From: CAZZCU01 sp964652825
Lineage (GTDB): Bacteria > Bdellovibrionota_B > Oligoflexia > Oligoflexales > CAZZCU01
Direction: 5' to 3'
Assembly (NCBI GenBank): GCA_964652825.1
Contig: CAZZCU010000014.1
Location: 1-64,000 of the forward strand
Length of the DNA: 64,000 nucleotides
The notes beneath the pieces were generated by a model, which saw nothing but the letters and a program-made list of their open reading frames with translations, was not told the DNA's origin and did not search any database. Shown in pieces: positions 45,874-54,099 of the stretch. Numbering within the stretch: the stretch's first letter is position 1; every line of letters begins with the position of its first letter. Made by a program: the position numbers and the translations under genes.

Positions 45874-47751
45874 ATGGCGATTAAACAACTGACTCAGGAA
45901 CAAGTTCATTCCATGACACTGGAGGAGAAAGACCTCTGGTGGCTCAAGAACGTTTACAAAGGCGACATGCCGCAGCTGACATTGCGCTCGGCTCTCTCCG
46001 GTATGATCATCGGTGGCGTGCTGAGCTTGACGAATCTCTACATCGGGATTCGGACTGGTTGGACGTTGGGTGTCGGTATCACGTCGGTAATCGTCGCGTT
46101 TGCGTTTTTCAAACTACTGTCCAATTTCAAAATCGGTAGCGAAATAACTTTGCTCGAAAACAACGCGATGCAATCGATCGCGACGTCGGCGGGCTATATG
46201 ACTGCACCGCTAGTCTCGTCGATCAGTGCTTACATGATGGTGACCAATCAGTTCATTCCGATGTACCAGACGATTATCTGGATTATTTTATTGTCGTTGC
46301 TCGGTGTGTTGTTCGCGTTCCCGCTGAAAAAACGCATCATCAACGATGAACAACTACCCTTCCCCGAGGGTCGGGCCGCGGGTGTCGTAATGGACAACCT
46401 GCACAGCGATACCGGCAAGGATGGCTTGTTCAAAGCCAAGATTCTCGGCTGGGGCGCGGCGACCTCGGCGACTATTGAGTTTTTGCGCGCCGATGTTGTA
46501 CTGGAAGCATTGAAACTGAAATTTTTGAGCATCCCGCATTACTGGGATGAGTTTGTTTATAAATTAATGACGCCGCACCTGCTCGGTACACCACTGAAAG
46601 ATTTAACGATCCGCTGGGATACGTCGATCGTGATGCTGGCAACGGGCGGACTGATGGGTGTCAAGACTGGTTCGTCCCTGTTGGTTGGCGCGTTCTTGAA
46701 CTACTGGCTTCTTGCGCCGGCATTAATCCGTGAAGGCGTGATCGAAGGTCCGGGATTTAAGAACATCACCATGTGGGCATTGTGGGGCGGCGTGGCAATG
46801 ATGACGACATCGTCATTGTATGCGTTCTTCTCCAAGCCGAAAATGTTGTTTGATTCGTTTACACATGTCTTCAAAAAGAAAGCCGATAAAAAGGCTGACG
46901 TGCTCAAAGACATCGAATTGCCCATGTGGGTGTTTGTGACGTGTATCCCAATCGCCAGCATCGCGGTCATTGTCGCCGGGCATTATTTCTTCGACATTCA
47001 ATGGTGGGTCGGCGTGATTGCAATACCGTTGGTATTCGTGTTTACACTGATCGCGGTCTATTCCACTGGTCTAACCGCGATCACTCCGGGTGGCGCGCTT
47101 GGCAAGCTCACACAGTTGACGTTTAGTGTGATCGCCCCAGGCAACATCCCTACCAACATCATGACCGCCGGCATCAATGGCGAGGTGGCACTAAACGCCA
47201 GCAATCTGCTGATGGATATCAAGCCTGGCTACATGCTGGGCGGCAAGCCGCGGCACCAGGCTATCGGGCACGTCCTGGGGATTTTCGCGGGCGCGGTTGT
47301 CGCCGTGCCGGTTTTCTACGCGATTTTGAATAACGATCTGACCCGGATTTCCTCCGAGGCGCTGCCGATGCCGGGCGCAACGATCTGGAAGGCGGTCGCG
47401 GAAATTCTGATCAAAGGCTTGGACTTTCTGCACTACTCGGCACAAATCGCCATTGGCGTCGGCGCGGTGCTGGGGATTACCATCGAAGTTTTCAACCAGC
47501 GCTCAAAAGGCAAATTTCCTTTATCGGCGATGGGTATCGGCCTGGCTTTTGTCCTCCCCTTTGCCGACGCCTGGGCCATGGGTTTGGGATCATTGATTTT
47601 TTGGTTCCTGGGTCGCCGCCTAAAAGACAAGAGCAGCAACATTCACAAGATTTTTGTCGCCAACCAGGAGACCTTGTGCGCGGGCGTTATCGCCGGTGGC
47701 TCGATCATCGGTATTGTTCTGATTATGCTCGAAACTCTGGTTTTTGGCTGA
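45874..47751 (+). CDS. OPT-family oligopeptide transporter
   Basis: A 625-residue inner-membrane protein with about 14-16 hydrophobic helices. Family features include the N-terminal TLRSALSGMIIGGVLSLTN, NNAMQSIATSAGYM, the LPFPEGRAAG block and ITPGGALGKLTQLTF. Substrates in the family are peptides or metal-chelate complexes. The sequence alone does not separate these; a possible Fur-like site upstream would favour an iron chelate. Confidence 0.93.
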   Translation: MAIKQLTQEQVHSMTLEEKDLWWLKNVYKGDMPQLTLRSALSGMIIGGVLSLTNLYIGIRTGWTLGVGITSVIVAFAFFKLLSNFKIGSEITLLENNAMQSIATSAGYMTAPLVSSISAYMMVTNQFIPMYQTIIWIILLSLLGVLFAFPLKKRIINDEQLPFPEGRAAGVVMDNLHSDTGKDGLFKAKILGWGAATSATIEFLRADVVLEALKLKFLSIPHYWDEFVYKLMTPHLLGTPLKDLTIRWDTSIVMLATGGLMGVKTGSSLLVGAFLNYWLLAPALIREGVIEGPGFKNITMWALWGGVAMMTTSSLYAFFSKPKMLFDSFTHVFKKKADKKADVLKDIELPMWVFVTCIPIASIAVIVAGHYFFDIQWWVGVIAIPLVFVFTLIAVYSTGLTAITPGGALGKLTQLTFSVIAPGNIPTNIMTAGINGEVALNASNLLMDIKPGYMLGGKPRHQAIGHVLGIFAGAVVAVPVFYAILNNDLTRISSEALPMPGATIWKAVAEILIKGLDFLHYSAQIAIGVGAVLGITIEVFNQRSKGKFPLSAMGIGLAFVLPFADAWAMGLGSLIFWFLGRRLKDKSSNIHKIFVANQETLCAGVIAGGSIIGIVLIMLETLVFG

Positions 47752-47834
47752 GTGGGGTCGTAGCACGACAAACGGGTTGACACGGCAGCGGCGGACCTTT
47801 AATTTCTGCCCTGCCTATCTTGTTCTACACACAT

Positions 47835-47918
47835 GGCACTGTGGCGGAATTGGCAGACGCGCTGGACTCAAAATCCAGTGTCCGCAAGGATGTCCCGGTT
47901 CGACCCCGGGCAGTGCTA
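47835..47918 (+). tRNA. tRNA-Leu (anticodon CAA)
   Basis: A complete class II cloverleaf. Acceptor GGCACTG pairs with CAGTGCT (one terminal G-U), the D arm contains GGAATTGGCAGACGC, the anticodon stem CTGGA/TCCAG carries loop CTCAAAA with anticodon CAA at 47869-47871, a long variable arm follows, and the T arm is CCCGG-TTCGACC-CCGGG. The discriminator is A. CCA is not encoded and must be added by the nucleotidyltransferase. Confidence 0.95.
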
Positions 47919-47937
47919 CTCTTCGCTTCGCGAAGAG
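47919..47937 (+). other. Perfect 8-bp hairpin directly after the tRNA
   Basis: CTCTTCGC, loop TTC, GCGAAGAG begins one base after the discriminator base. Only a weak T tract follows, so it may help define the 3' end for processing or act as a weak terminator. Confidence 0.5.
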
Positions 47938-47984
47938 TCTTCTCGTGCCAATGGCTCACTTACGTATGCGTGTTTTTTGCTGCT

Positions 47985-48018
47985 GGCACCAACTCCGACG
48001 TAGGAGCTGGTGCCGTTT
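47985..48018 (+). terminator. Probable terminator of the OPT/tRNA-Leu region
   Basis: GGCACCAACTCC and GGAGCTGGTGCC pair with a single mismatch around a six-base loop, followed by GTTTT. It stands between the tRNA and the convergent lipoprotein gene. Confidence 0.7.
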
Positions 48019-48024
48019 TAGTAT

Positions 48025-48912
48025 CTACAGCGACTGCTCGTTATAAGTCTTAGTAACGGTATTGCAGGCGTAGTCGTATCGAATCGTATTGCCCTTCACA
48101 TCAAGTAAGGTGATAGATCCTTCCTTGTAGAAAGACGAGCAAGAGCGATCGTACTTTACACCGTCACTTTTCATCTCGACTGTGGCATTGTGCGGTACAA
48201 AGGTTGGATCATCCGAGGTTGCCTTCGAGTAGAAGAAGCCGCTGAATACAACACTGCCGGCTTTTCCAGGATCGGTTGCATCATCGGGCTTAACCTCGTG
48301 TTTCCAAGTGCTCTGGTAGTGCGCCGAGTACTTACCGTCACTAGGGCTATCACCAGTTAAGTCATATGCATAGTTGGAGTCGAACAAATAGCCATCGCCT
48401 TTGAGCTCATAACGCAGGTAACCCTTGTAGCGAAACTCATAAAACCCGCCGGCTTTGTAATTAGAGTCACCTTCTAAATCATAGGTGTACTCGTAGCCGC
48501 CAGCGCTGAACTGTTTGGTGTCGTCCAAATCTGTGATCGTCATTTTACCTTTTTGCTTACGGATAGCGACACCGTCATCGATGTTGCAATCGAAAGTGCT
48601 TTGCTTGGACTTTGGAATTTTGTCGTCATCCTCGTCCACCAAAACAGATGGCTCATCCTTCCGACAAGCATCAAATGGGTCTGACTCGTTAGTCAGACCA
48701 TAAGTGACACCATTGACAGCCGGAGGGTTTGCAGGACCATCGATCTTGAATGTTGCAATCGCCTTATCGAATTCCGCGACTAATAAAGCAGCTTGGGCGG
48801 CATTAACTTCTCCGGATCTCTCTTTAAGAGGACCGAAATCCTCGCCACCACCACAGGCAGTCAGAAGTGCAGCGCAAGCGACTGACGATTTAATGATGTT
48901 GAATACTCGCAT
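48025..48912 (-). CDS. Putative lipoprotein, Asp/Tyr-rich
   Basis: A 295-residue protein with lipobox ALLTAC followed by GGGED, i.e. a Gly/Asp linker. The rest is rich in Asp, Tyr, Lys and Gly with alternating beta-strand character (GGYEYTYDLEGDSNYKAGGFY), so probably a beta-sandwich or small barrel. Four to five Cys in the mature part could pair. No family recognised. Second gene of an operon with the outer-membrane protein upstream (21-base gap). Confidence 0.7.
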   Translation of the reverse strand: MRVFNIIKSSVACAALLTACGGGEDFGPLKERSGEVNAAQAALLVAEFDKAIATFKIDGPANPPAVNGVTYGLTNESDPFDACRKDEPSVLVDEDDDKIPKSKQSTFDCNIDDGVAIRKQKGKMTITDLDDTKQFSAGGYEYTYDLEGDSNYKAGGFYEFRYKGYLRYELKGDGYLFDSNYAYDLTGDSPSDGKYSAHYQSTWKHEVKPDDATDPGKAGSVVFSGFFYSKATSDDPTFVPHNATVEMKSDGVKYDRSCSSFYKEGSITLLDVKGNTIRYDYACNTVTKTYNEQSL

Positions 48913-48933
48913 CGAGGTTCTTCCTTCGTCAGA

Positions 48934-49989
48934 TTAGAACGCGTAAACCATACCCAGATTGCCAAGAATCGAGTTGCCATTGAATACACCGGTGGCTGCG
49001 CCAGCGAAGGTTGCATCCAAAGCAAACTGGCCCTTCTTAAAGCCAACGCCTGCAGCGATCGTTGCATTGTCGCCAATGGAATCTGTTTTATCGCCAGGAG
49101 GTGTTGCTGTTCCGTTCTTTTGGGAACCAATCAAATTGAAGTTTTGCGAAATGGATGCACGAAGATCCAGCCAATCAAAATAGCTATGCTCGATACCGGC
49201 ATAAAGAGGCGCCGCCATGTGAGAAATTTTCTTGCCAGCAACAGATGCCTGCGACCAAGTCAAACTAGGACCATAATAGATGGAAGTTGTTTCATTCTTG
49301 ATCGAGCGATCAAGTGCCAGAAGCTCAAGACTAGTTAACGTGGTCTTAGTAGATGCTCCAGCAACTTCCGTTTTGATAGTCCCTGATTTAACAGAACCTG
49401 CCAAATGCAACGTACCCATCGCGTAGCTACCGCCAGCACGAAGTAGAGGGGCTCCCTGATAGCTATCTTTTGCTTTATCTGCTTTGGAGATCACTTCTGC
49501 ATTGACCCAGGCGGTCCAAGCGTCTTTAGTCATACCAAAACGAGCAACTACAGTTTGTTGTTCTTCATCTGTAGTTTCCTTTTTTGAATTGGACATCCCG
49601 ACGCTTGCTGCCCAATTACCCACACCGTAAAACACCTCAAATGGGTTTTCTTCGGTCAAGAATCCCGGCGCAGCACTGCGAAACTGAGTTTGTTCGGCGC
49701 TGACGTGTCCCAAGTAGACACCAACACGGCTACCAGAAAGATCTTTGTAAAGACCACCTTCTGCTTTTGGAGAAGTAGCAGCGCCACTAGCGCCCAATTC
49801 CAATGTGAAGTAATTGCCAAGTGAGTGGATTAAGCTTGGATTGACGAACACACGTTGCGAATCAATCAAGAACTCTGCACCTTGCAACGACTGCATTTTA
49901 GCTTTAGTAGCGAATGCAGGCGCGGACATAGATACTGATGCAACAACAGGAGCAATTGACAGCCAACGGCGTAGAATAGAGCTTCTCAT
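48934..49989 (-). CDS. Putative outer-membrane beta-barrel protein
   Basis: A 351-residue exported protein from ATG 49989 (GAGG nine bases upstream). Signal peptide about 1-27 (SMSAPAFA). Alternating strands such as YFTLELGASG, VGVYLGHVS and LDLRASISQNF, and the C-terminal NLGMVYAF ending in Phe, fit an outer-membrane barrel. No specific family recognised. The codons are visibly more AT-rich than in the neighbouring housekeeping genes. Operon with the downstream lipoprotein. Confidence 0.72.
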   Translation of the reverse strand: MRSSILRRWLSIAPVVASVSMSAPAFATKAKMQSLQGAEFLIDSQRVFVNPSLIHSLGNYFTLELGASGAATSPKAEGGLYKDLSGSRVGVYLGHVSAEQTQFRSAAPGFLTEENPFEVFYGVGNWAASVGMSNSKKETTDEEQQTVVARFGMTKDAWTAWVNAEVISKADKAKDSYQGAPLLRAGGSYAMGTLHLAGSVKSGTIKTEVAGASTKTTLTSLELLALDRSIKNETTSIYYGPSLTWSQASVAGKKISHMAAPLYAGIEHSYFDWLDLRASISQNFNLIGSQKNGTATPPGDKTDSIGDNATIAAGVGFKKGQFALDATFAGAATGVFNGNSILGNLGMVYAF

Positions 49990-50241
49990 TGAGTCCTCTT
50001 TTTTAAAAAACTGTTGAGTGATTATTTCAATTAAAACTATTTGATTCTTTTGTAACTTTGTCAACTAAAAGACACCGTCACAACTACAAACCACTCCGAT
50101 CAGTCCAAGCATCTTTACGATCTTGCTATGCCCGACCCCATGTTTTATGATCACGCACTGTCACGGATTTTTACGATTTTCATCGGAAAGCCCGCAGTTT
50201 GTGTTTCGCGCCATGCATTCTACACTTTGACGGACAAATAA
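49990..50241. other. Divergent promoter region
   Basis: 252 bases between the OMP operon and the small genes. The stretch 50000-50060 is AT-rich and likely carries the OMP promoter on the minus strand. Apart from the doubtful 37-codon frame I see no gene. Confidence 0.4.
50128..50241 (+). CDS. Possible tiny ORF (37 aa)
   Basis: An ATG at 50128 opens 37 codons ending in TAA 50239-50241, immediately followed by the ATG of the next small gene (TAAATG). The product is mildly basic and has no recognisable feature. No ribosome-binding site is visible, so it could equally be leader sequence. Confidence 0.25.
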   Translation: MPDPMFYDHALSRIFTIFIGKPAVCVSRHAFYTLTDK

Positions 50242-50442
50242 ATGTCTTTTAGTATTTCCAAAACCCAACAGAAGATTTTTATCGAGAACTTCATCGCCCA
50301 GACTCTCACCATTGCCTTGCAGCTAGTCGATCAAGGCAAGGATTACGCTAGTCCCGGCGAAACTATGCAGACCATTGGACAAGCCGTGATTGCGCAGCTA
50401 CGCGTCGCTGCTCCTACCGCAAAGAGCGATACGCATGACTGA
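50242..50442 (+). CDS. Small hypothetical protein (66 aa)
   Basis: The frame starts at ATG 50242 and gives a helical protein (FIENFIAQTLTIALQLVDQG, then TMQTIGQAVIAQLRVAA) with no signal peptide. Its stop overlaps the next small gene by eight bases (ATGACTGA), which supports both as real and coupled. No family recognised. Confidence 0.55.
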   Translation: MSFSISKTQQKIFIENFIAQTLTIALQLVDQGKDYASPGETMQTIGQAVIAQLRVAAPTAKSDTHD

Positions 50443-50608
50443 CAAAACTCCCGCCGAAAAAAAAGACTTACTCCGTAAGTATGCTCAGGGTTTAGAGCAG
50501 ATCTGGAAGAAAATGGTCGACGATGGCCCCGACATGGGGGACCCCCTCGTATTATTCGATCCGGCCATAGAAGCGTGCGAGAAGTCACTGGCTAAGTTGC
50601 TCAGCTAG
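50435..50608 (+). CDS. Small hypothetical protein (57 aa)
   Basis: Starts at ATG 50435 within the end of the preceding gene. Product is charged and helical (AEKKDLLRKYAQGLEQIWKKMVDDG). The stop codon shares the palindrome CTAG (50605-50608) with the stop of the convergent LysR gene. No family recognised; the overlap suggests it works with its neighbour. Confidence 0.55.
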   Translation: MTDKTPAEKKDLLRKYAQGLEQIWKKMVDDGPDMGDPLVLFDPAIEACEKSLAKLLS

Positions 50609-51525
50609 CCATACTTGATTGACATACGCGTTAGCACAAAATCAATGAACAAGCGTTCATAGTGCCGCAATGTATGGTTGGTTCTATAAGCGATATCCAT
50701 GCCGCCGGTTGTGGATTTTGCTTTTGGCATCAGCTTGACCAATGCTCCCGCCGCAACCTCGGTGGCGGCTAAATAATCGGGCAGCATCGCGATGCCATGG
50801 CCGGACAACAGGATGGTTTTCAACATCAATAAATTAGCTACGACAACCGGGCTGTTATGCGACAGCTTATTTAACAGATGGTTGGCGTTCTTGCGAAAAA
50901 AAGCACTCAGGCCCAAGAAGCCATCGGTTACATCCAGCAAATCAGCAGCAACGATCTGCTGAAAATTATTAAAAGGCCCATGCTTCTTGATATAAGCAGG
51001 CGATGCATAGAGAGAATACGCTGCCGCCTCTACAGACCTGCGCACAAATAACTCTGGTCGTTGAAAAACAATTTTCAGCGCTAAATCAATACGGTTGTCG
51101 AGCAGACTCTGTTCCAGCTCCCCTTCTGTGCCATTAACAATATGGAAGCTGACCTTGGGATATTGCTCTCTGAAGGTACCAACCAATCGCCCTAGATCAA
51201 AAGGCACGCTACCATCCAGTAAAGCACCCAAACGGATATGTCCTTCGGCGATAACGATCGATTTCTTAAGAGCGATAATGTCATCGTCAATATCACCCAA
51301 CTTGGTTTTTGCGACGCGATAAAGACGCTCGCCATCCTGAGATAAAAATATTTTAGCGTTGCGGCGTTCAAAAAGGCTCAACTCCAGCTCATCTTCCAAC
51401 AATTGAATTTGTTGAGAAATCGCCGATTGCGAGCGGCGCAATTGCCGACTCGCAGCGCTTACCGAGCCGTAATCCGCAACAATGACAAATGTTTTCAGCT
51501 TGTTATAATCCATAAGTTTTTCCAT
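50605..51525 (-). CDS. LysR-family transcriptional regulator
   Basis: A 306-residue regulator (302 if the second ATG, 51513, is used). The N-terminal winged HTH is clear: FVIVADYGSVSAASRQLRRSQSAISQQIQLLEDEL in two overlapping segments, then the LysR substrate domain (about 90-300). Ligand unknown. It is divergent from the DUF2608 lipoprotein gene (93 bases), its most likely target. Confidence 0.93.
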   Translation of the reverse strand: MEKLMDYNKLKTFVIVADYGSVSAASRQLRRSQSAISQQIQLLEDELELSLFERRNAKIFLSQDGERLYRVAKTKLGDIDDDIIALKKSIVIAEGHIRLGALLDGSVPFDLGRLVGTFREQYPKVSFHIVNGTEGELEQSLLDNRIDLALKIVFQRPELFVRRSVEAAAYSLYASPAYIKKHGPFNNFQQIVAADLLDVTDGFLGLSAFFRKNANHLLNKLSHNSPVVVANLLMLKTILLSGHGIAMLPDYLAATEVAAGALVKLMPKAKSTTGGMDIAYRTNHTLRHYERLFIDFVLTRMSIKYG

Positions 51526-51618
51526 TTGTATATTATCAAATTTTTAATTTTTCTTATAGATAATTTTGCGACAAAACCCCTTTCGTTTCGGAGGAAGTAA
51601 CCAACAAAAGGGGAAAAA

Positions 51619-52539
51619 ATGTATTTTCAACGCAAATTAGTTTCGTTCAGTTTAACAGTGCTTCTAATTCTCGCCGCCAGTTGCGGCCGCAGCGATGCCA
51701 TCGCACTAGGAGACAGTGCCAGGCAACATATAGAAACCGACAATTACGCCCAGGTTGTCACAGAAATTGCCGGGCAAGCGGCAGAGCATGGCAAAGACAA
51801 GTTATTAGTCGTCTTTGACATCGACAATACTTTGCTCGCCAATAAACAAGACCTGGGCACCGATCAATGGTTTGAATGGCAGCTTGACCTGATTAAAAGC
51901 GGGCAACTGACGCATGCCGTGGCTTCTGATCTGGCAGGCCTGGTCGCTGCCCAAAACACCATCTATGCATTAGGAAAGATGCGCGAAACCGAAGACGCGG
52001 CCTCCGATGTCATTGCAACGCTGCATGCGCAAAGTATTGCGACAATAGCCATGACCGCTCGTAACATCGATAGCCGTGACGCAACTATCCGTGAATTGTT
52101 AACAAATGATATGGAATTCCGCACGACAGCTATTGGCAATGACGCGGGTTTTGCCAGCAGCTTTTTGCCTTATGACATTGCTCATCCCGAAAGCGTCGGC
52201 ATCAGCGTGGGAGAACTTGCAGCTTGGGGTATCAACCAAGCCAAACCAATCAGCTATACAGATGGCATCGCCATGCTCGGCGGCCAGCATAAAGGCGCCG
52301 CCCTACGGGTATTGTTGCAGAAAACCCGCTCGGAATTCGCTGCGATCATTTTTATTGATGACAAGCTCAGCAACCTGGAAAAGGTCGCGCAAGCGTTTAC
52401 GCAAAAACCGATAAAAATGACCACTATTCGTTATACCCGCGAAGATGCGAATGTTGAGAGATTCAGAAGCGACGATAAAAGTCTGGTTATTCACCAGTGG
52501 CAAACATTACGTCAAACCTTACAGCAAATATTTGACTAA
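51619..52539 (+). CDS. DUF2608-like HAD-fold lipoprotein
   Basis: A 306-residue protein with lipobox LILAASC (Cys22) and a HAD-type domain: motif I VFDIDNTLL (Asp67, Asp69), TARNIDSRD, GAALRVLLQK with the conserved Lys, and IIFIDDKLSNLEKV for the metal-binding Asp pair. This is the DUF2608 arrangement. A phosphatase acting in the periplasm is likely. AAAGGGG lies before the ATG. Probably controlled by the divergent LysR regulator. Confidence 0.82.
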   Translation: MYFQRKLVSFSLTVLLILAASCGRSDAIALGDSARQHIETDNYAQVVTEIAGQAAEHGKDKLLVVFDIDNTLLANKQDLGTDQWFEWQLDLIKSGQLTHAVASDLAGLVAAQNTIYALGKMRETEDAASDVIATLHAQSIATIAMTARNIDSRDATIRELLTNDMEFRTTAIGNDAGFASSFLPYDIAHPESVGISVGELAAWGINQAKPISYTDGIAMLGGQHKGAALRVLLQKTRSEFAAIIFIDDKLSNLEKVAQAFTQKPIKMTTIRYTREDANVERFRSDDKSLVIHQWQTLRQTLQQIFD

Positions 52540-52589
52540 TCTTTCTGAGGCGTCGCGGCCTTTGCACATCCTCTCCGGATAGAAAGCAT

Positions 52590-52602
52590 GCTATAGTATA
52601 CC
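52590..52602 (+). promoter_or_regulatory. Zur-box-like palindrome upstream of the His-rich lipoprotein gene
   Basis: GCTATAGTATACC is a 13-base near-palindrome with a TATA-N-TATA core, matching the enterobacterial Zur core GTTATANTATAAC except at two positions. It overlaps TATAGT, a plausible -10, about 40 bases before the ATG. Location and the downstream metal-binding product fit, but the match is by eye. Confidence 0.35.
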
Positions 52603-52639
52603 TATTCATAAATTTACCCCCCTGAAGGAGAGCAGATCA

Positions 52640-52963
52640 ATGCGACGCATTTGGACGGGATTAGTAGTAGCTGGTTTTGTCGGCGGAACGACAGCATGCA
52701 CGCACACCGGCGGCAACGCTGAAGAACACCATCACGGCATCCATGAAGATCATGCTCACGAGCATGGCGAAAACTGCGGCCACAAAGCCGAGGAACACGG
52801 TGACCACACCGACTATGAGCACGATGGACATCATCATCACAAACACGCGGATCACTGGCATGAGTGTCAGGGCCCGCACGAAAGCGAAACCTCGACTGCT
52901 GCCCCAACTAAAGCCGGTGGCAAGCCAGGTAAAAAAATGAAAAAGAAGAAAAGAGCTAGCTAA
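52640..52963 (+). CDS. Histidine-rich lipoprotein, probable metal binder
   Basis: A 107-residue lipoprotein (lipobox GTTAC, Cys20) with 20 His, mostly between residues 29 and 80 in HHH, HEDHAHEH and HHHHKH clusters mixed with Glu/Asp, plus two Cys (CGH, HEC). The C-terminus is Lys-rich (KKMKKKKR). Such compositions bind Zn, Ni, Co or Cu. GGAGAG precedes the ATG. The stop overlaps the convergent lipoprotein gene by four bases. Confidence 0.85.
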   Translation: MRRIWTGLVVAGFVGGTTACTHTGGNAEEHHHGIHEDHAHEHGENCGHKAEEHGDHTDYEHDGHHHHKHADHWHECQGPHESETSTAAPTKAGGKPGKKMKKKKRAS

Positions 52964-53565
52964 GTTTTTTGGCCAACCGATGCTTGCAGGCTGTTCAGGA
53001 TGGACTGTAGTTCCGCCTGTGCAGCCTGGTTATCACCCGCCTTAATTAAGGCTTCGATCTTTTGCAAAGATGGATTGGATAACGCTGACGATGGGTTGCC
53101 ATTCGTGCCGCTGAGCAGACCGCCAAGCGAACTCAGCAAGCTGGACGAATTGAGATTACCTAACAAGCTCTCAAGCCCACCTGAGCCAGCAACTTGCTTG
53201 GCCTGATTCAGAATCGCGTTGGGATCGCCACCAGAGAGAATCCCTTGTAACGAGCCGGCAACCAATCCTGACTGACCATTGTTTAGCAAGCCTTGCAAGC
53301 TCGATAAAATGCCAGCGTTGCCGCCGCCAAGACCCCCCAGAGATTTTAACAAGCCATCAATCAGCGACTGTTGACCGGTAGGTGCAGTGGCTACCGTCGG
53401 GTCGGATGTCGGCCTCGGATCTTCGACGCTGCTTGGCGTCGCATCAGCTACCCCTGCCACCGGAGCACGACTGCGCGGTGATCGTGTTGCCTCTTGGCCA
53501 CAAGCCACGAGCAGAAACATCACACCAACTGCGCTGATCTTCATTTGTAAGCTTAAAGCTTGCAT
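52960..53565 (-). CDS. Gly/Leu/Ser-rich lipoprotein with imperfect repeats
   Basis: A 201-residue protein from ATG 53565 (AAGGAA upstream; an alternative ATG lies seven codons on). Lipobox FLLVAC, then a Pro/Thr/Ala linker to about 67, then degenerate repeats built on Leu-Leu-x-x-Leu-Gly-Gly-Leu and Gly-Asn (LLKSLGGLGGGN, LLSSLGGLLSGTNGN, SLQGLLNNGQSG). The C-terminal 40 residues are a helix (IEALIKAGDNQAAQAELQSIL). Low complexity prevents family assignment. Confidence 0.7.
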   Translation of the reverse strand: MQALSLQMKISAVGVMFLLVACGQEATRSPRSRAPVAGVADATPSSVEDPRPTSDPTVATAPTGQQSLIDGLLKSLGGLGGGNAGILSSLQGLLNNGQSGLVAGSLQGILSGGDPNAILNQAKQVAGSGGLESLLGNLNSSSLLSSLGGLLSGTNGNPSSALSNPSLQKIEALIKAGDNQAAQAELQSILNSLQASVGQKT

Positions 53566-53759
53566 AAAAATTCCTTGTTTCAGGTGCTGATAAAAACGTA
53601 TCGGTCAGCATGGGTGAAAACTTGAATTTTACAAAACAAACTAATAATTACAGTTAGTTATAACTTGATTAGGTATTACCCATAGTGGGGGCTTCGTTGC
53701 CAGATGATCTAAAGTTCCGCCCACTATAGTTCGATAAGCAAGACGAGAGGCGACGTGTG

Positions 53760-54098
53760 ATGAGTGAAGCCAAAAAATTTCAATCCAATCGCGACAGTAT
53801 TCGCGCCCAAGTCATCCCCACGGAAATCCGGGGTTTGATTCAACGTGGCGGCGCCGAACACGAACCACTGTTATTGTGGGACCTCGCCGAAAACGGATTG
53901 GGTATCTGGACGTCGCTCGAACTAACAAAAGGCGAAGAAGTAAAAGTCACTTTCGGCAAGCCACATGCCTTGGTAGCCACTTGCAAAGTTATCTGGGCGG
54001 AAAAACATAGCAACGGTGGCTATCGCGCCGGATTACACTCGATCGAGATCAATCCCAAAATTGCCACCATGTACAAATTCTTCTGCGACAAAAAATAG
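53760..54098 (+). CDS. PilZ-domain protein (putative c-di-GMP receptor)
   Basis: A 112-residue single-domain protein. RDSIR (11-15) fits the RxxxR motif and WDLAENGLG fits the (D/N)xSxxG motif, though with Ala at the Ser position. The later part (TFGKPHALVATCKVIWAEKHSNGGYRAGL) is the typical PilZ barrel end. ATG 53760 follows GAGAGG; a GTG one codon earlier is also possible. It could read c-di-GMP levels set by proteins such as the HD-GYP protein at 42,090 (inference). Confidence 0.82.
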   Translation: MSEAKKFQSNRDSIRAQVIPTEIRGLIQRGGAEHEPLLLWDLAENGLGIWTSLELTKGEEVKVTFGKPHALVATCKVIWAEKHSNGGYRAGLHSIEINPKIATMYKFFCDKK

Positions 54099-54099
54099 A

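Noticed and set aside
47835..48020. tRNA-Leu as integration site of an island downstream
   Set aside because: No integrase, no repeated tRNA 3' end was seen; only composition of the next operon hints at transfer.
52661..52879. Hydrophobic frame antisense to the His-rich lipoprotein
   Set aside because: His codons read as Met/Val on the other strand, so the apparent membrane protein is an artefact.
53682..53727. Separated inverted repeat ATAGTGGG / CCCACTAT upstream of the PilZ gene
   Set aside because: Eight-base arms 30 bases apart can arise by chance; no further support.
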